45,359 nt of DNA. Origin: Streptococcus loxodontisalivarius. GTDB taxonomy: Bacteria > Bacillota > Bacilli > Lactobacillales > Streptococcaceae. The position numbers and the translations under genes were made by a program. Below are positions 8,048-15,710 of the stretch, in pieces. The notes beneath the pieces were generated by a model. The model searched no databases, was not told the DNA's origin, and was given only the letters and a program-made list of their open reading frames with translations. Every line of letters starts with the position of its first letter. Positions within the stretch are counted from its first letter, which is position 1. The stretch is from the NCBI RefSeq assembly GCF_016908645.1, contig NZ_JAFBEH010000015.1, positions 1 to 45,359 on the forward strand, in the 5' to 3' direction.

Positions 8048-9782
8048 TGATCAACAATGGCGCGTCTTTAAGCGCCTGCTCAGCTATTTGAAACCCTATA
8101 AATGGTTGACCTTCTTTGCGCTGGCTTTCTTGTTATTGACAACGGTTGTTAAGAGTATCATTCCTTTAGTTGCTTCTCACTTTATCGACCACTATCTGAC
8201 CAATATCAATCAGACAGCTCTGATGATTTTGCTAGGCTACTATGGTCTTTATCTCTTGCAGACCATTATCCAATATGTGGGGAATCTTCTCTTTGCGCGT
8301 GTGTCTTATAGTATTGTCAGAGATATTCGCCGTGATGCCTTTGCCAACATGGAAAAGCTAGGCATGTCTTACTTTGACCGCACACCTGCGGGCTCGATTG
8401 TTTCTCGTATCACCAATGATACTGAGACAATCAGCGATATGTTCTCAGGGCTCTTGTCAAGCTTTATCTCGGCTATCTTTATCTTTGTCACAACCCTTTA
8501 TGCCATGTTGCTTTTAGATGTTCGTTTGACAGGTTTGGTAGCAATCTTCCTGCCCTTTATCTTTATTTTGGTTAACCTTTACCGTAAAAAGTCTGTTCAT
8601 GTTATCAGCCGAACACGTGCCCTTCTTTCAGATATCAACTCTAAACTGTCTGAGAGTATTGAAGGGATTCGTATCGTTCAGGCCTTCAATCAGCAGAAGC
8701 GTCTTAAGGAAGAGTTTGACAAGATCAATGCTGAGCACGTTGAGTTTGCCAATCGTTCTATGGCCTTGGATTCTCTCTTTTTGAGACCAGCTATGTCACT
8801 TCTCAAGCTCCTTGCCTATGCGGTTCTCATGGCCTACTTTGGTTTTAGAGGGCTTGATATTGGGATTTCAGCTGGGGTTATGTACGCCTTTATTCAGTAC
8901 ATCAACCGTCTTTTCGACCCACTGATTGAGGTCACTCAGAACTTCTCAACCCTGCAAACCTCTATGGTTTCAGCAGGTCGTGTCTTTGACCTTATCGATG
9001 AGCGTGGTTATGAGCCTCATCAGGAAAATAGCGGAGCTAAAGTCGTGGATGGTAATATCGAGTTTAAAGATGTGTCCTTCTCTTATGATGGCAAGCATCA
9101 AATTCTTGATAAGATTTCCTTCAAGGTTAACAAGGGTGAAACTATTGCTTTTGTTGGACACACAGGTTCAGGGAAGTCATCTATCATCAACGTTTTCATG
9201 CGTTTTTATGAGTTCGCATCAGGTCAAGTTCTCCTAGATGGCGTTGATATCCGTCAATACGCTCAGCAAGAACTTCGTGACAATGTGGGACTGGTCTTGC
9301 AGGATCCCTTCCTCTATCATGGAACGATTAAGTCTAATATTGCCATGTATCAAGACCTTTCAGATGAAGAGATTAAGGCGGCAGCCGAGTTTGTTGACGC
9401 AGACCAATTCATCCAGAAACTACCTGACAAGTATGACCAAGCTGTTTCAGAGCGTGGCTCAAGCTTTTCAACAGGTCAGCGCCAGCTATTGGCCTTTGCC
9501 AGAACAGTTGCCAGCCAACCTAAGGTGCTAATCCTAGATGAAGCGACTGCCAATATCGACTCAGAGACAGAAAGCATCGTGCAAAATTCGCTGGCTAAAA
9601 TGCGTCAGGGTCGTACAACCATCGCTATCGCCCATCGCCTCTCAACCATCCAGGACGCCAACTGCATCTACGTGCTGGACAAGGGACGTATCATTGAGAG
9701 TGGTAGCCACGAAGAGCTTTTAGCACTCAAGGGCACTTACTACAAAATGTACCAACTCCAAGCAGGGTCTATGGGGGAATAA
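8037..9782 (+). CDS. Heterodimeric ABC exporter, subunit 2
   Basis: This 581-aa half-transporter has the membrane domain in residues 1-320 and the nucleotide-binding domain after. Walker A is GHTGSGKS (374-381). Walker B is canonical with Asp501-Glu502. The signature is FSTGQ (477-481) rather than LSGGQ. Combined with subunit 1, the pair would form one proper site (subunit 2 Walker motifs with subunit 1's LSGGQ) and one degenerate site (subunit 1's Asp-Asp with FSTGQ), the arrangement known for LmrCD and TM287/288. Translation is coupled by the overlap with subunit 1. A terminator follows at 9787. Confidence 0.88.
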   Translation: MSNNDQQWRVFKRLLSYLKPYKWLTFFALAFLLLTTVVKSIIPLVASHFIDHYLTNINQTALMILLGYYGLYLLQTIIQYVGNLLFARVSYSIVRDIRRDAFANMEKLGMSYFDRTPAGSIVSRITNDTETISDMFSGLLSSFISAIFIFVTTLYAMLLLDVRLTGLVAIFLPFIFILVNLYRKKSVHVISRTRALLSDINSKLSESIEGIRIVQAFNQQKRLKEEFDKINAEHVEFANRSMALDSLFLRPAMSLLKLLAYAVLMAYFGFRGLDIGISAGVMYAFIQYINRLFDPLIEVTQNFSTLQTSMVSAGRVFDLIDERGYEPHQENSGAKVVDGNIEFKDVSFSYDGKHQILDKISFKVNKGETIAFVGHTGSGKSSIINVFMRFYEFASGQVLLDGVDIRQYAQQELRDNVGLVLQDPFLYHGTIKSNIAMYQDLSDEEIKAAAEFVDADQFIQKLPDKYDQAVSERGSSFSTGQRQLLAFARTVASQPKVLILDEATANIDSETESIVQNSLAKMRQGRTTIAIAHRLSTIQDANCIYVLDKGRIIESGSHEELLALKGTYYKMYQLQAGSMGE

Positions 9783-9786
9783 GAAT

Positions 9787-9820
9787 AAGCAATCAAGTAA
9801 AAAACTTGGTTGTTTTATTA
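9787..9820 (+). terminator. Terminator after the ABC exporter
   Basis: Arms CAATCAAGT and ACTTGGTTG around a short A-rich loop are followed by TTTTATT. Confidence 0.8.
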
Positions 9821-9849
9821 TAAAGTGTAAAAATAAAAGAAATTTGGAG

Positions 9850-9855
9850 TATAAT
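9850..9855 (+). promoter_or_regulatory. -10 box of the first Ser-rich paralogue
   Basis: TATAAT lies 36 nt before the start codon; the upstream -35 is poor (TGTAAA near 9827). AGGAGG (9881-9886) is the ribosome site. Confidence 0.55.
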
Positions 9856-9891
9856 GTATTCGTATAGTTTAAAGTTTTAGGAGGAAAAGAA

Positions 9892-10938
9892 ATGACTACG
9901 GATAATATCTCTTCAGCAATTTCACGTCAAACTGAAGTGCTTAATAGGAATGCGATAAAAAATAAGATATTTCAAATTGAGTTAGCTCTGACACAAACAA
10001 AGGACCCTGAAGAAATTGAAAAATTACAGGCTCTCCTCGCAGTTTATAAGGCAGAGTTGGCTAAGTTGATAAGACGCCGTCGGATAATTCAATTAATCTC
10101 TTTTGTTGTTGCCTTTATCTTTATTATCATAGTCTTTTTATTTTGGCAATTTCAAGTTCATAGACAGGCTTCGGAGACTGTTTGGAATCCTTCAACGACT
10201 ACAGTTTCTTCTAGTTCAAGTTCTCCAAGCAGCTCTTCTTCGTCCACTACAACAGTATCTAGTTCGACTGCAAGTTCAAGCAAGACTGTTTCAGCTGTTC
10301 CCTCTGCTCTAGTAGGAACTTGGGGTGGGACTTATTTTACAGGTCGAGTGACTGTCGTCGTTGACGAGTCAGGTTTGATTACTCGTTATGAAGCCGGTCG
10401 ATATAGTTATAGCCAAATTTCATCCTATACTCTGGTGGGACAAAACACTTATCGAATTGATTCAACCACAAATAGCCTACCATTTTTATTTGCACAAATT
10501 GGAGATGCGGGTCTTGAAACTATTTCAGGAGTCTATATTTCAGGAGATACTCTATATCCTCAATATTGGCAGACTACAATCGGTGGTGAATATGATTATA
10601 GTAAGATTTCTAAAGATGTTGCCCTAACTAAGGGAGTTTCTTACCTGCCATCATCAAGTTCATCTTATGTTGATACAAAGAACCTAACAGAATCACAGGT
10701 TCAATCATGGGTTTTAGCAACTTATGCCTCTACTTATCGCTTATCAGAAAGTGAAAAGGCCAATTATTTTGTTAATGTAAAATCTTATAATGATGGCTTA
10801 GTTTATGCTAGTGTAAGACGATATAGTGATAAAAACACTAGGATTGCCCTTTATAGGGTTAATTCAGATGGTGAGCTGGAAGAAGGAAATCTTGACTCAA
10901 CCAACTGGCGTATTGTAAGTAGTACTTTTACGGAATAG
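9892..10938 (+). CDS. Membrane-anchored Ser-rich extracellular protein, paralogue 1
   Basis: I do not recognise a named family with certainty. The 348-aa protein has a predicted coiled coil at residues 18-60, an Arg cluster (RRRR, about 62-65), one membrane helix (about 66-88), then a Ser/Thr-rich linker (about 100-135). Next is a globular region opening with PSALVGTWGG (about 140-255), a short five-Ser linker, and a C-terminal domain beginning VDTKNLTESQVQSWVLATYAS. With basic residues inside, the bulk should be outside the membrane. The next gene is a clear paralogue with the same order. The GTWGG start of the middle domain resembles lipocalin-like or DUF modules in streptococcal surface proteins; that is only a resemblance. 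Confidence 0.75.
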   Translation: MTTDNISSAISRQTEVLNRNAIKNKIFQIELALTQTKDPEEIEKLQALLAVYKAELAKLIRRRRIIQLISFVVAFIFIIIVFLFWQFQVHRQASETVWNPSTTTVSSSSSSPSSSSSSTTTVSSSTASSSKTVSAVPSALVGTWGGTYFTGRVTVVVDESGLITRYEAGRYSYSQISSYTLVGQNTYRIDSTTNSLPFLFAQIGDAGLETISGVYISGDTLYPQYWQTTIGGEYDYSKISKDVALTKGVSYLPSSSSSYVDTKNLTESQVQSWVLATYASTYRLSESEKANYFVNVKSYNDGLVYASVRRYSDKNTRIALYRVNSDGELEEGNLDSTNWRIVSSTFTE

Positions 10939-11018
10939 ATTGAGAGAAATTAGTTTCTTTTTTCTCAAACTAATATTCAATTTTAGTTTTACTTGACCTA
11001 TCATATTGCATACTAACT

Positions 11019-11050
11019 AGATTTATCGTTTTTCTGCGATAAATCTTTTT
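11019..11050 (+). terminator. Terminator between the Ser-rich paralogues
   Basis: AGATTTATCG (11019-11028) pairs with CGATAAATCT (11037-11046), followed by TTTTTC. A weaker hairpin with T-rich arm lies at 10940-10968 directly after the first stop codon. Confidence 0.8.
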
Positions 11051-11059
11051 CTTTACGTT

Positions 11060-11076
11060 TGTCATCAAATTGTAAA
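11060..11076 (+). promoter_or_regulatory. Possible WalR/VicR-type direct repeat
   Basis: TGTCAT-N5-TGTAAA fits the WalR/VicR consensus (TGTWAH-N5-TGTWAH) with one mismatch. It lies about 42 nt upstream of the -10 box at 11118. Regulation by WalR/VicR is a guess. Confidence 0.3.
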
Positions 11077-11117
11077 CTAATCTACAGTTCCGTCATGAAA
11101 TAGATAGGTTCTTTAGA

Positions 11118-11123
11118 TATAAT
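11118..11123 (+). promoter_or_regulatory. -10 box of the second Ser-rich paralogue
   Basis: TATAAT lies 112 nt before the TTG start, giving a leader that contains a terminator-like hairpin (11142-11184). Confidence 0.55.
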
Positions 11124-11141
11124 GGAGTAAAAGTTTAGTGG

Positions 11142-11184
11142 GAGAGGGCTGAGAATAGGTTATGCTTGCTATCTCTCTTTTTTA
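11142..11184 (+). terminator. Terminator-like hairpin in the leader of paralogue 2
   Basis: GAGAG (11142-11146) pairs with CTCTC (11173-11177), extended inward by ATAG/CTAT, and is followed by TTTTTT. It is downstream of the promoter and upstream of the gene, so it could attenuate expression. Confidence 0.5.
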
Positions 11185-11235
11185 TCTTAGTGTTGTATGG
11201 AAATACTGTGAAATTATAGTTTAAGGAGTAAGGAT

Positions 11236-12351
11236 TTGTCAGAACAGCAATTTCGTCGTCAGGATTCAGAAGAAAATCTGAATAAGAGACAAGTTAAGAT
11301 TAAAATCAAAGAACTCGAAGCAGCTTTGAAACGAGCTGAAACAATGGAGCAAGTTCGTGAGATACAAAATTTACTCAAGGTTTATGAGTCAATGTTGGAA
11401 AAACAACCAACCTCGGCAGGCAAAAAAGCTTCAAAGAAGAAATCTTGGTTGAAGTATCTTATTGTTGTGATTGTCTTGGCTATTTTTTCAATTATCAGCT
11501 ACCTTTTCTGGCAGTTCCAAGTACAAAGTCAACAATCGGATAGTACCAGTATGTCTACTGGCATGACCATGTCCTCAACTAGTAGCTCTACGAGTTCGAG
11601 TGACACGATCGGTCAAGCCATTTCTGGTGTTCCTTCTTCCCTAGTTGGAACCTGGGGCGGTACGACTTCGACTAGTAAGGTAACATTGATTATTGATGAT
11701 TCTGGTTACATTACTCGTTATGATAGCAAAGCTGGTTACACTTATGGGCAGATTGAGTCATACCAGTTGATTGGTAAGGGACTCTTTAAGCTTAATTTTG
11801 TTTCTGGAGATGCTTCCGCTTTTCAATTTGACCAGACTGGAACATCTTATGGTGTCTTGATTTCATCAGAGAGCATCTATCCTCAAACATGGCAAACAAG
11901 TAGTGACCTCAGCTCAGACTATACGAGCTCAAAAGCGCTAGCTTTGACCAAAGGTACCTCTTATATCCCAAGCTCAAGCTCAAAATCATCAAGCAGTAGT
12001 TCATCGTCGAGCTCAAGTTCATCAAGTTCGTCATCATCGAGCTCATCTTCAACGACTGAAAGTTCGAGCTCAACAAGCTCAGTTGACACGAAAAGTTTGA
12101 CGGAATCTCAAGTTCAGTCATGGGTTTTGGCAACCTATGCTAGTGCTAAAAATCTATCATCCAGCGACCAATCCAACTATTTTGTTAATGTCAAATCATA
12201 CGACGACGGTCTTGTTTATGCCAGCGTCAGAAAGACAAGTGACAGCGGCACAAGACTGGCTCTCTACCGTGTCAATTCAGACGGACAACTAGAAGAAGGT
12301 AACCTAGATGCAACCAACTGGCATGTCGTCAGCGACAGTTTTAGTAATTAA
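11236..12351 (+). CDS. Membrane-anchored Ser-rich extracellular protein, paralogue 2
   Basis: This 371-aa paralogue of the preceding gene has a coiled coil (about 17-55), a Lys-rich patch, one membrane helix (about 74-96), a Ser/Thr linker, a middle domain starting PSSLVGTWGG, a very long Ser linker and the C-terminal TESQVQSWVLATYAS domain. The second linker is about 37 residues and nearly all Ser, against five in paralogue 1. The start is TTG at 11236, supported by AAGGAGTAAGG upstream and by alignment of N-termini. Function is unknown; the shape suggests a surface protein with two globular domains held off the membrane through the wall. Confidence 0.75.
   Translation: MSEQQFRRQDSEENLNKRQVKIKIKELEAALKRAETMEQVREIQNLLKVYESMLEKQPTSAGKKASKKKSWLKYLIVVIVLAIFSIISYLFWQFQVQSQQSDSTSMSTGMTMSSTSSSTSSSDTIGQAISGVPSSLVGTWGGTTSTSKVTLIIDDSGYITRYDSKAGYTYGQIESYQLIGKGLFKLNFVSGDASAFQFDQTGTSYGVLISSESIYPQTWQTSSDLSSDYTSSKALALTKGTSYIPSSSSKSSSSSSSSSSSSSSSSSSSSSSTTESSSSTSSVDTKSLTESQVQSWVLATYASAKNLSSSDQSNYFVNVKSYDDGLVYASVRKTSDSGTRLALYRVNSDGQLEEGNLDATNWHVVSDSFSN
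11971..12081 (+). repeat. Serine-codon low-complexity tract
   Basis: About 37 codons, nearly all Ser, mix AGC, AGT, TCA and TCG. It encodes the wall-spanning type linker of paralogue 2. Codon mixing shows it is not a simple triplet microsatellite. Confidence 0.9.
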
Positions 12352-12353
12352 GA

Positions 12354-12386
12354 AGGAAGAACTAATCTAATGTTGGTTCTTTTTTC
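12354..12386 (+). terminator. Terminator after paralogue 2
   Basis: AGAACTAA pairs with TTGGTTCT around a 7-nt loop, followed by TTTTTTC. Confidence 0.75.
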
Positions 12387-12402
12387 TATGACAAATGTCA
12401 TA
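12387..12402 (+). promoter_or_regulatory. 16-bp palindrome, candidate operator of the ABC/two-component operon
   Basis: TATGACA-AA-TGTCATA is a perfect palindrome; ATGAC recurs at 12410 and 12432. NarL/LuxR-type regulators such as DesR and LiaR bind short palindromes like this, and such a regulator is encoded by the last gene of this operon. The assignment is inferred from position. Confidence 0.5.
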
Positions 12403-12481
12403 TCATCTTATGACTGATAGAACTAAAAAAGATGACAGAGCAAGCAGTAGAATAAGACTATCAAATGTAAGGAGACAACCG

Positions 12482-12697
12482 ATGAAAAAGAAAATTATGG
12501 TCGTCAGTTTTATTTTATCTATTCTTGTCATAAATCTATTATTTGTATCAGGATTTATTAAGCCTGACGATAGTCTTTTTTGGGAAATAGCAGGGCTATC
12601 AGGTCGGTTGATTGGACTTGTTTACTCAATAACCATCCCCTTACTTGTTGCCCTTGCTATTTTGAAAGCCCTATTTAAAGAAATTTTGGAGAAATAA
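12482..12697 (+). CDS. Small two-helix membrane protein
   Basis: This 71-aa protein has two hydrophobic segments (about residues 5-25 and 42-64). A longer frame is open from 12395, but AAGGAG sits 7 nt before the ATG at 12482, and the 29 extra residues are charged and atypical, so the short start is preferred. It does not match a family I can name. It ends 1 nt before the ABC ATPase start, so it is probably the first gene of a five-gene unit and may be an accessory subunit or a sensor. Confidence 0.65.
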   Translation: MKKKIMVVSFILSILVINLLFVSGFIKPDDSLFWEIAGLSGRLIGLVYSITIPLLVALAILKALFKEILEK

Positions 12698-12698
12698 G

Positions 12699-13577
12699 AT
12701 GATTACAGTAGAAAAACTATCAAAAAGCATAAAAGATAAACCTATCCTGTCAGATATTTCCTTTGAGATTGAGGCGGGTGAATGCGTTGCCCTTATCGGA
12801 CCAAATGGTGCAGGTAAGACGACTCTCATGTCATGTCTTCTAGGGGATGTGGCTTATCAAAAGGGAACCATCCGTCTATTTGGTTTGTCACCAAAGGACA
12901 AAGCCTTACGTCATCAAGTTGCTGTTCTCTTTCAAGACAATGTCGTTCAAAAAAAGATGACGGTTAATGAATTGATTACTTTTCAACAAGCAATTTATAA
13001 GGATTGCCTGACACGTGATGAGATTGAGAAGTTCTTGCAATTTTCACAAAAACAGTATGCGGATTTTGCTGAGAAACTATCTGGAGGACAAAAGCGACTC
13101 TTACAATTTGTTTTAGCCTTGGTAGGTAAGCCAAAACTCCTCTTTTTAGATGAGCCGACTGCAGGTATGGATACTTCAACAAGACAATATTTCTGGGAAA
13201 TGATTGAAGAATTGAAGTCTAAGGGAATAACCATTATCTATTCTAGTCATTATATTGAAGAAGTTGAGCATACGGCTGATAGGATTTTGGTTCTAAATCA
13301 GGGACGTTTGTTAAGAGATACAACGCCTTATGCCATGAAAGCAGAAGAGAAGCAAAAGGTCTTTACAGTTCCTAGTCGATTTAAGTCAGAAGTGGAGAAA
13401 TGGAAAGAGATATCAGATTTAGAGGTCAATCGAGATAATCTTATATTTGTAACAAGAGAGCCAGACTTTGTCTGGAAACGACTAGAAAATAGTGGATGTT
13501 CCATTAGAGATATTGAAATGTCCAATCGTAGTTTGCTAGACAGTATTTTTATGACAACAGAAAGGGAAGAAAAATGA
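12699..13577 (+). CDS. ABC transporter ATP-binding protein
   Basis: This 292-aa stand-alone ATPase has Walker A GPNGAGKTTL (about 34-43), signature LSGGQKRLL (about 128-136) and Walker B LLFLDEPTAGMD (about 148-159) with the catalytic Glu. The ~75-residue C-terminal extension is usual in ATPases paired with ABC-2 permeases. The permease overlaps its stop by 4 nt. The set ATPase, permease, kinase, regulator resembles B. subtilis yvfRSTU, where the two-component system controls its own transporter. Confidence 0.88.
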   Translation: MITVEKLSKSIKDKPILSDISFEIEAGECVALIGPNGAGKTTLMSCLLGDVAYQKGTIRLFGLSPKDKALRHQVAVLFQDNVVQKKMTVNELITFQQAIYKDCLTRDEIEKFLQFSQKQYADFAEKLSGGQKRLLQFVLALVGKPKLLFLDEPTAGMDTSTRQYFWEMIEELKSKGITIIYSSHYIEEVEHTADRILVLNQGRLLRDTTPYAMKAEEKQKVFTVPSRFKSEVEKWKEISDLEVNRDNLIFVTREPDFVWKRLENSGCSIRDIEMSNRSLLDSIFMTTEREEK

Positions 13578-14314
13578 CTTATTTTAAAGCTTTGATGAAG
13601 GTTGAGTGGCTGCTGACAAAAAGAGGAATGCAATCTCTGATTACCTGTATCTTACTACCAATCTTTTTCTTTCTATTTTTTTCATCCAATGTTGATGATA
13701 CGGTATCTAATCGTGAGCTTGTTAGGAATTATTTGATTTCTATGACCGCTTTTTCAAGTCTGGGACTTACCTTTTTTACGCTTCCTTTTTCGCTTAAGGA
13801 AGACCAAGTGAGTAATCGTCTCCGCTTGCTTCGTCATAGTCCAGTACCGATTTGGGTTTATTATTTGTCAAAATTGCTGAGAATGTTACTCTTTTACTCG
13901 TTAGCAATCCTTGCAAATTTCGCAGTTGGACATTTCTTTAGACAGGTTGATATGTCCGCTAAAGATTGGATTTTGTCTGCCTTACTTCTTTTATTTGGAG
14001 AATTGACCTTCATGCCATTTGGACTATTATTAGCACAATTGAAATCATCAGAAAGTATGTCTGCACTAGGAAATCTTCTTTATATTGGACTTGCAATGCT
14101 TGGAGGAATGTGGATGCCTTTGACAACCTTACCAGATTGGATTCAAAGTATTGGTAAGTGGACGCCAACCTATCGTTTTCATGAGTTAGTTACAAATTAT
14201 TTAGAAAGTGGTAAAATAGTTAATCATTCATTTATTATCCTAGTTTCTTATAGTTTGGTGACTCTCTTGATTTTAGGATATCTTTTGAAACAAAAGGAAG
14301 TTGGAGATCGTTGA
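13574..14314 (+). CDS. ABC-2 type permease
   Basis: This 246-aa protein has about six membrane helices and the ABC-2 pattern of a first helix after a short cytoplasmic stretch and a MGGMWMP-like turn (LGGMWMPLTTLPDWIQ) before the last pair. It forms the membrane part of the exporter with the preceding ATPase. It overlaps the ATPase by ATGA and the kinase start overlaps its stop. Likely substrates are an antimicrobial or a lipid, by analogy only. Confidence 0.85.
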   Translation: MTYFKALMKVEWLLTKRGMQSLITCILLPIFFFLFFSSNVDDTVSNRELVRNYLISMTAFSSLGLTFFTLPFSLKEDQVSNRLRLLRHSPVPIWVYYLSKLLRMLLFYSLAILANFAVGHFFRQVDMSAKDWILSALLLLFGELTFMPFGLLLAQLKSSESMSALGNLLYIGLAMLGGMWMPLTTLPDWIQSIGKWTPTYRFHELVTNYLESGKIVNHSFIILVSYSLVTLLILGYLLKQKEVGDR

Positions 14315-15393
14315 GTAAGGAAAGACGTTTTCGGTTTTTGAGATATGATGCCGCTTTGGTATTTCTTATCTTTTCACTAACCGCCATAAATTCAATAACG
14401 AGTGCTGTTTTTATAGTGCTAACGACGCTTTTGTTTGTTATTGGCTATTTAGCCATCGTTAGAGATTTTTCTAGAAAGTATGATTGGTTCTTCTGGTACT
14501 TACTACTAGCTTACATTTTAGCCTATATCATTTTATATCATGTCAATTTTTTCTGGTATTTCTTTTTTCTCAGTAATTTACTGATTTATAAATATCATGA
14601 CTCTTGGCTTTCTAAACGATTTATTAGCTTTCATATAAGTATCTTGCTCAGTTTGCTGCTGATTTTCTTTTTACCTAGCTACTCAACTGATGAAAAATTG
14701 CAGTTGCTCATATTGCCTGTCTTTATTTATGTTATGACCTTTATTGGAAAAAGAGAATATAATGATCGCCTGTTACGTGCTAAAATGATGGAGCAACACA
14801 AAACCATCAATCTGTTAGCTGCTGAAAATGAACGGAATCGAATTGGGCGTGATTTGCATGATAGTCTGGGGCATACCTTTGCTATGATGACTCTGAAAAC
14901 TGAGCTTGCCCTTAAGTTGTTGGAGAAGAAGGAAGTCGATTCGGTCCGCAAAGAGTTGCTTGAACTCAATCAGATCAGTCGCCAGTCCATGCAGGAGGTT
15001 AGACAGATTATAAGTAATCTTAAGTTTCGTCGTTTTGATGAGGAACTTCTTAGTTTGGAAGAAATGTTTACCAGCTCTGCTATTACCCTAAAAATAGACA
15101 ATCAGTTGGCAAACCAAGTGCTTTCGCCAGTGCTGGAGTCGAGTCTCATCATGATTGTGCGAGAACTGACCAATAATGTGATTAAGCATAGCCTGGCTCA
15201 GAAGGCTAGTCTAAAAATTTGGCGTGAGCAGGGGATTTGCATTCGTATGGAGGATGATGGTCTTGGCTTTTCTGAGTGGACAGGGCAGGAGTTGCACACT
15301 ATTCGAGACCGTTTGGAGATGATTGGAGGAAGTATTGAACTGACTTCTCCCAAAAATCCTACCGTACTCCTAGTCCGACTATCAGAAAAATGA
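14311..15393 (+). CDS. Sensor histidine kinase (DesK/YvfT type)
   Basis: This 360-aa kinase has five or six membrane helices in residues 15-145, a dimerisation domain with phospho-acceptor His183 in RIGRDLHDSLGH (HisKA_3 type), and a C-terminal ATPase domain with the N box ELTNNVIKH and the G box EDDGLGF. The start is TTG at 14311, overlapping the permease stop (TTGA), with GGAAGTTGGAG just upstream. Its partner regulator begins 317 nt later, on the far side of an inserted element, although such pairs are normally adjacent. Confidence 0.9.
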   Translation: MSKERRFRFLRYDAALVFLIFSLTAINSITSAVFIVLTTLLFVIGYLAIVRDFSRKYDWFFWYLLLAYILAYIILYHVNFFWYFFFLSNLLIYKYHDSWLSKRFISFHISILLSLLLIFFLPSYSTDEKLQLLILPVFIYVMTFIGKREYNDRLLRAKMMEQHKTINLLAAENERNRIGRDLHDSLGHTFAMMTLKTELALKLLEKKEVDSVRKELLELNQISRQSMQEVRQIISNLKFRRFDEELLSLEEMFTSSAITLKIDNQLANQVLSPVLESSLIMIVRELTNNVIKHSLAQKASLKIWREQGICIRMEDDGLGFSEWTGQELHTIRDRLEMIGGSIELTSPKNPTVLLVRLSEK

Positions 15394-15397
15394 TACC

Positions 15398-15662
15398 TAT
15401 AGTGAATTGAATAAAGGTTAGGACACAGTTCAAGTCGCTTTGATGAACGCCAGTTCTATTCTTCCGCTCCTTGCCTAGTCCTATTGAATGATACAAAGCC
15501 CTCCAAAAACGACTGAATTTTAGGAAATCAGCGCAGTGTACTTGCACACAAGATGATTTACACAAAAGTAGCCGTATCTGTAAGCAGTTAAAACTGCAAC
15601 AGCTACGTCTCTAAATTCCGAGTTTTTAGGGCGTGTTCTAATTCCTTTCTCAATCCACTATA
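15398..15662. mobile_element. 265-bp inverted-repeat element (MITE-like) between kinase and regulator
   Basis: The ends are imperfect inverted repeats: TATAGTGAATTGAATAAAGG at 15398-15417 and the complement of TATAGTGGATTGAGAAAGG at 15644-15662. Each end begins with TA, as in TA-target insertions of the IS630/mariner type. No transposase frame is present; the only open frame is a 68-aa reading on the minus strand with no recognisable motif. A family A hairpin repeat (15487-15638, reverse orientation) is nested inside. Family name unknown. Confidence 0.7.
15487..15638 (-). repeat. Hairpin repeat family A, copy 4 (divergent, minus orientation)
   Basis: Read on the minus strand it begins GAACACGCCCTAAAAAC and ends GGGCTTTGTATCATT, the same ends as the copies at 4401 and 19038. 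Its outer stem GCCC.AAAAAC/GTTTTT..GGGC is intact, and GAATTTAG/CTAAAATTC extends it. The core is longer (152 nt) and unrelated in sequence. Confidence 0.65.
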
Positions 15663-15710
15663 AGAAAAGCAACAACAGATGGATTTTTTATATCATAGAG
15701 AGAAGATAAA

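Noticed and set aside
11971..12081. Phase-variable repeat tract in the Ser linker
   Set aside because: The codons are mixed rather than a pure repeat, and any length change by whole codons would not switch the frame.
15359..15565. 68-aa minus-strand frame across the kinase end
   Set aside because: It lies inside the inverted-repeat element and the kinase 3' end, has no motif or ribosome site, and is probably a by-product.
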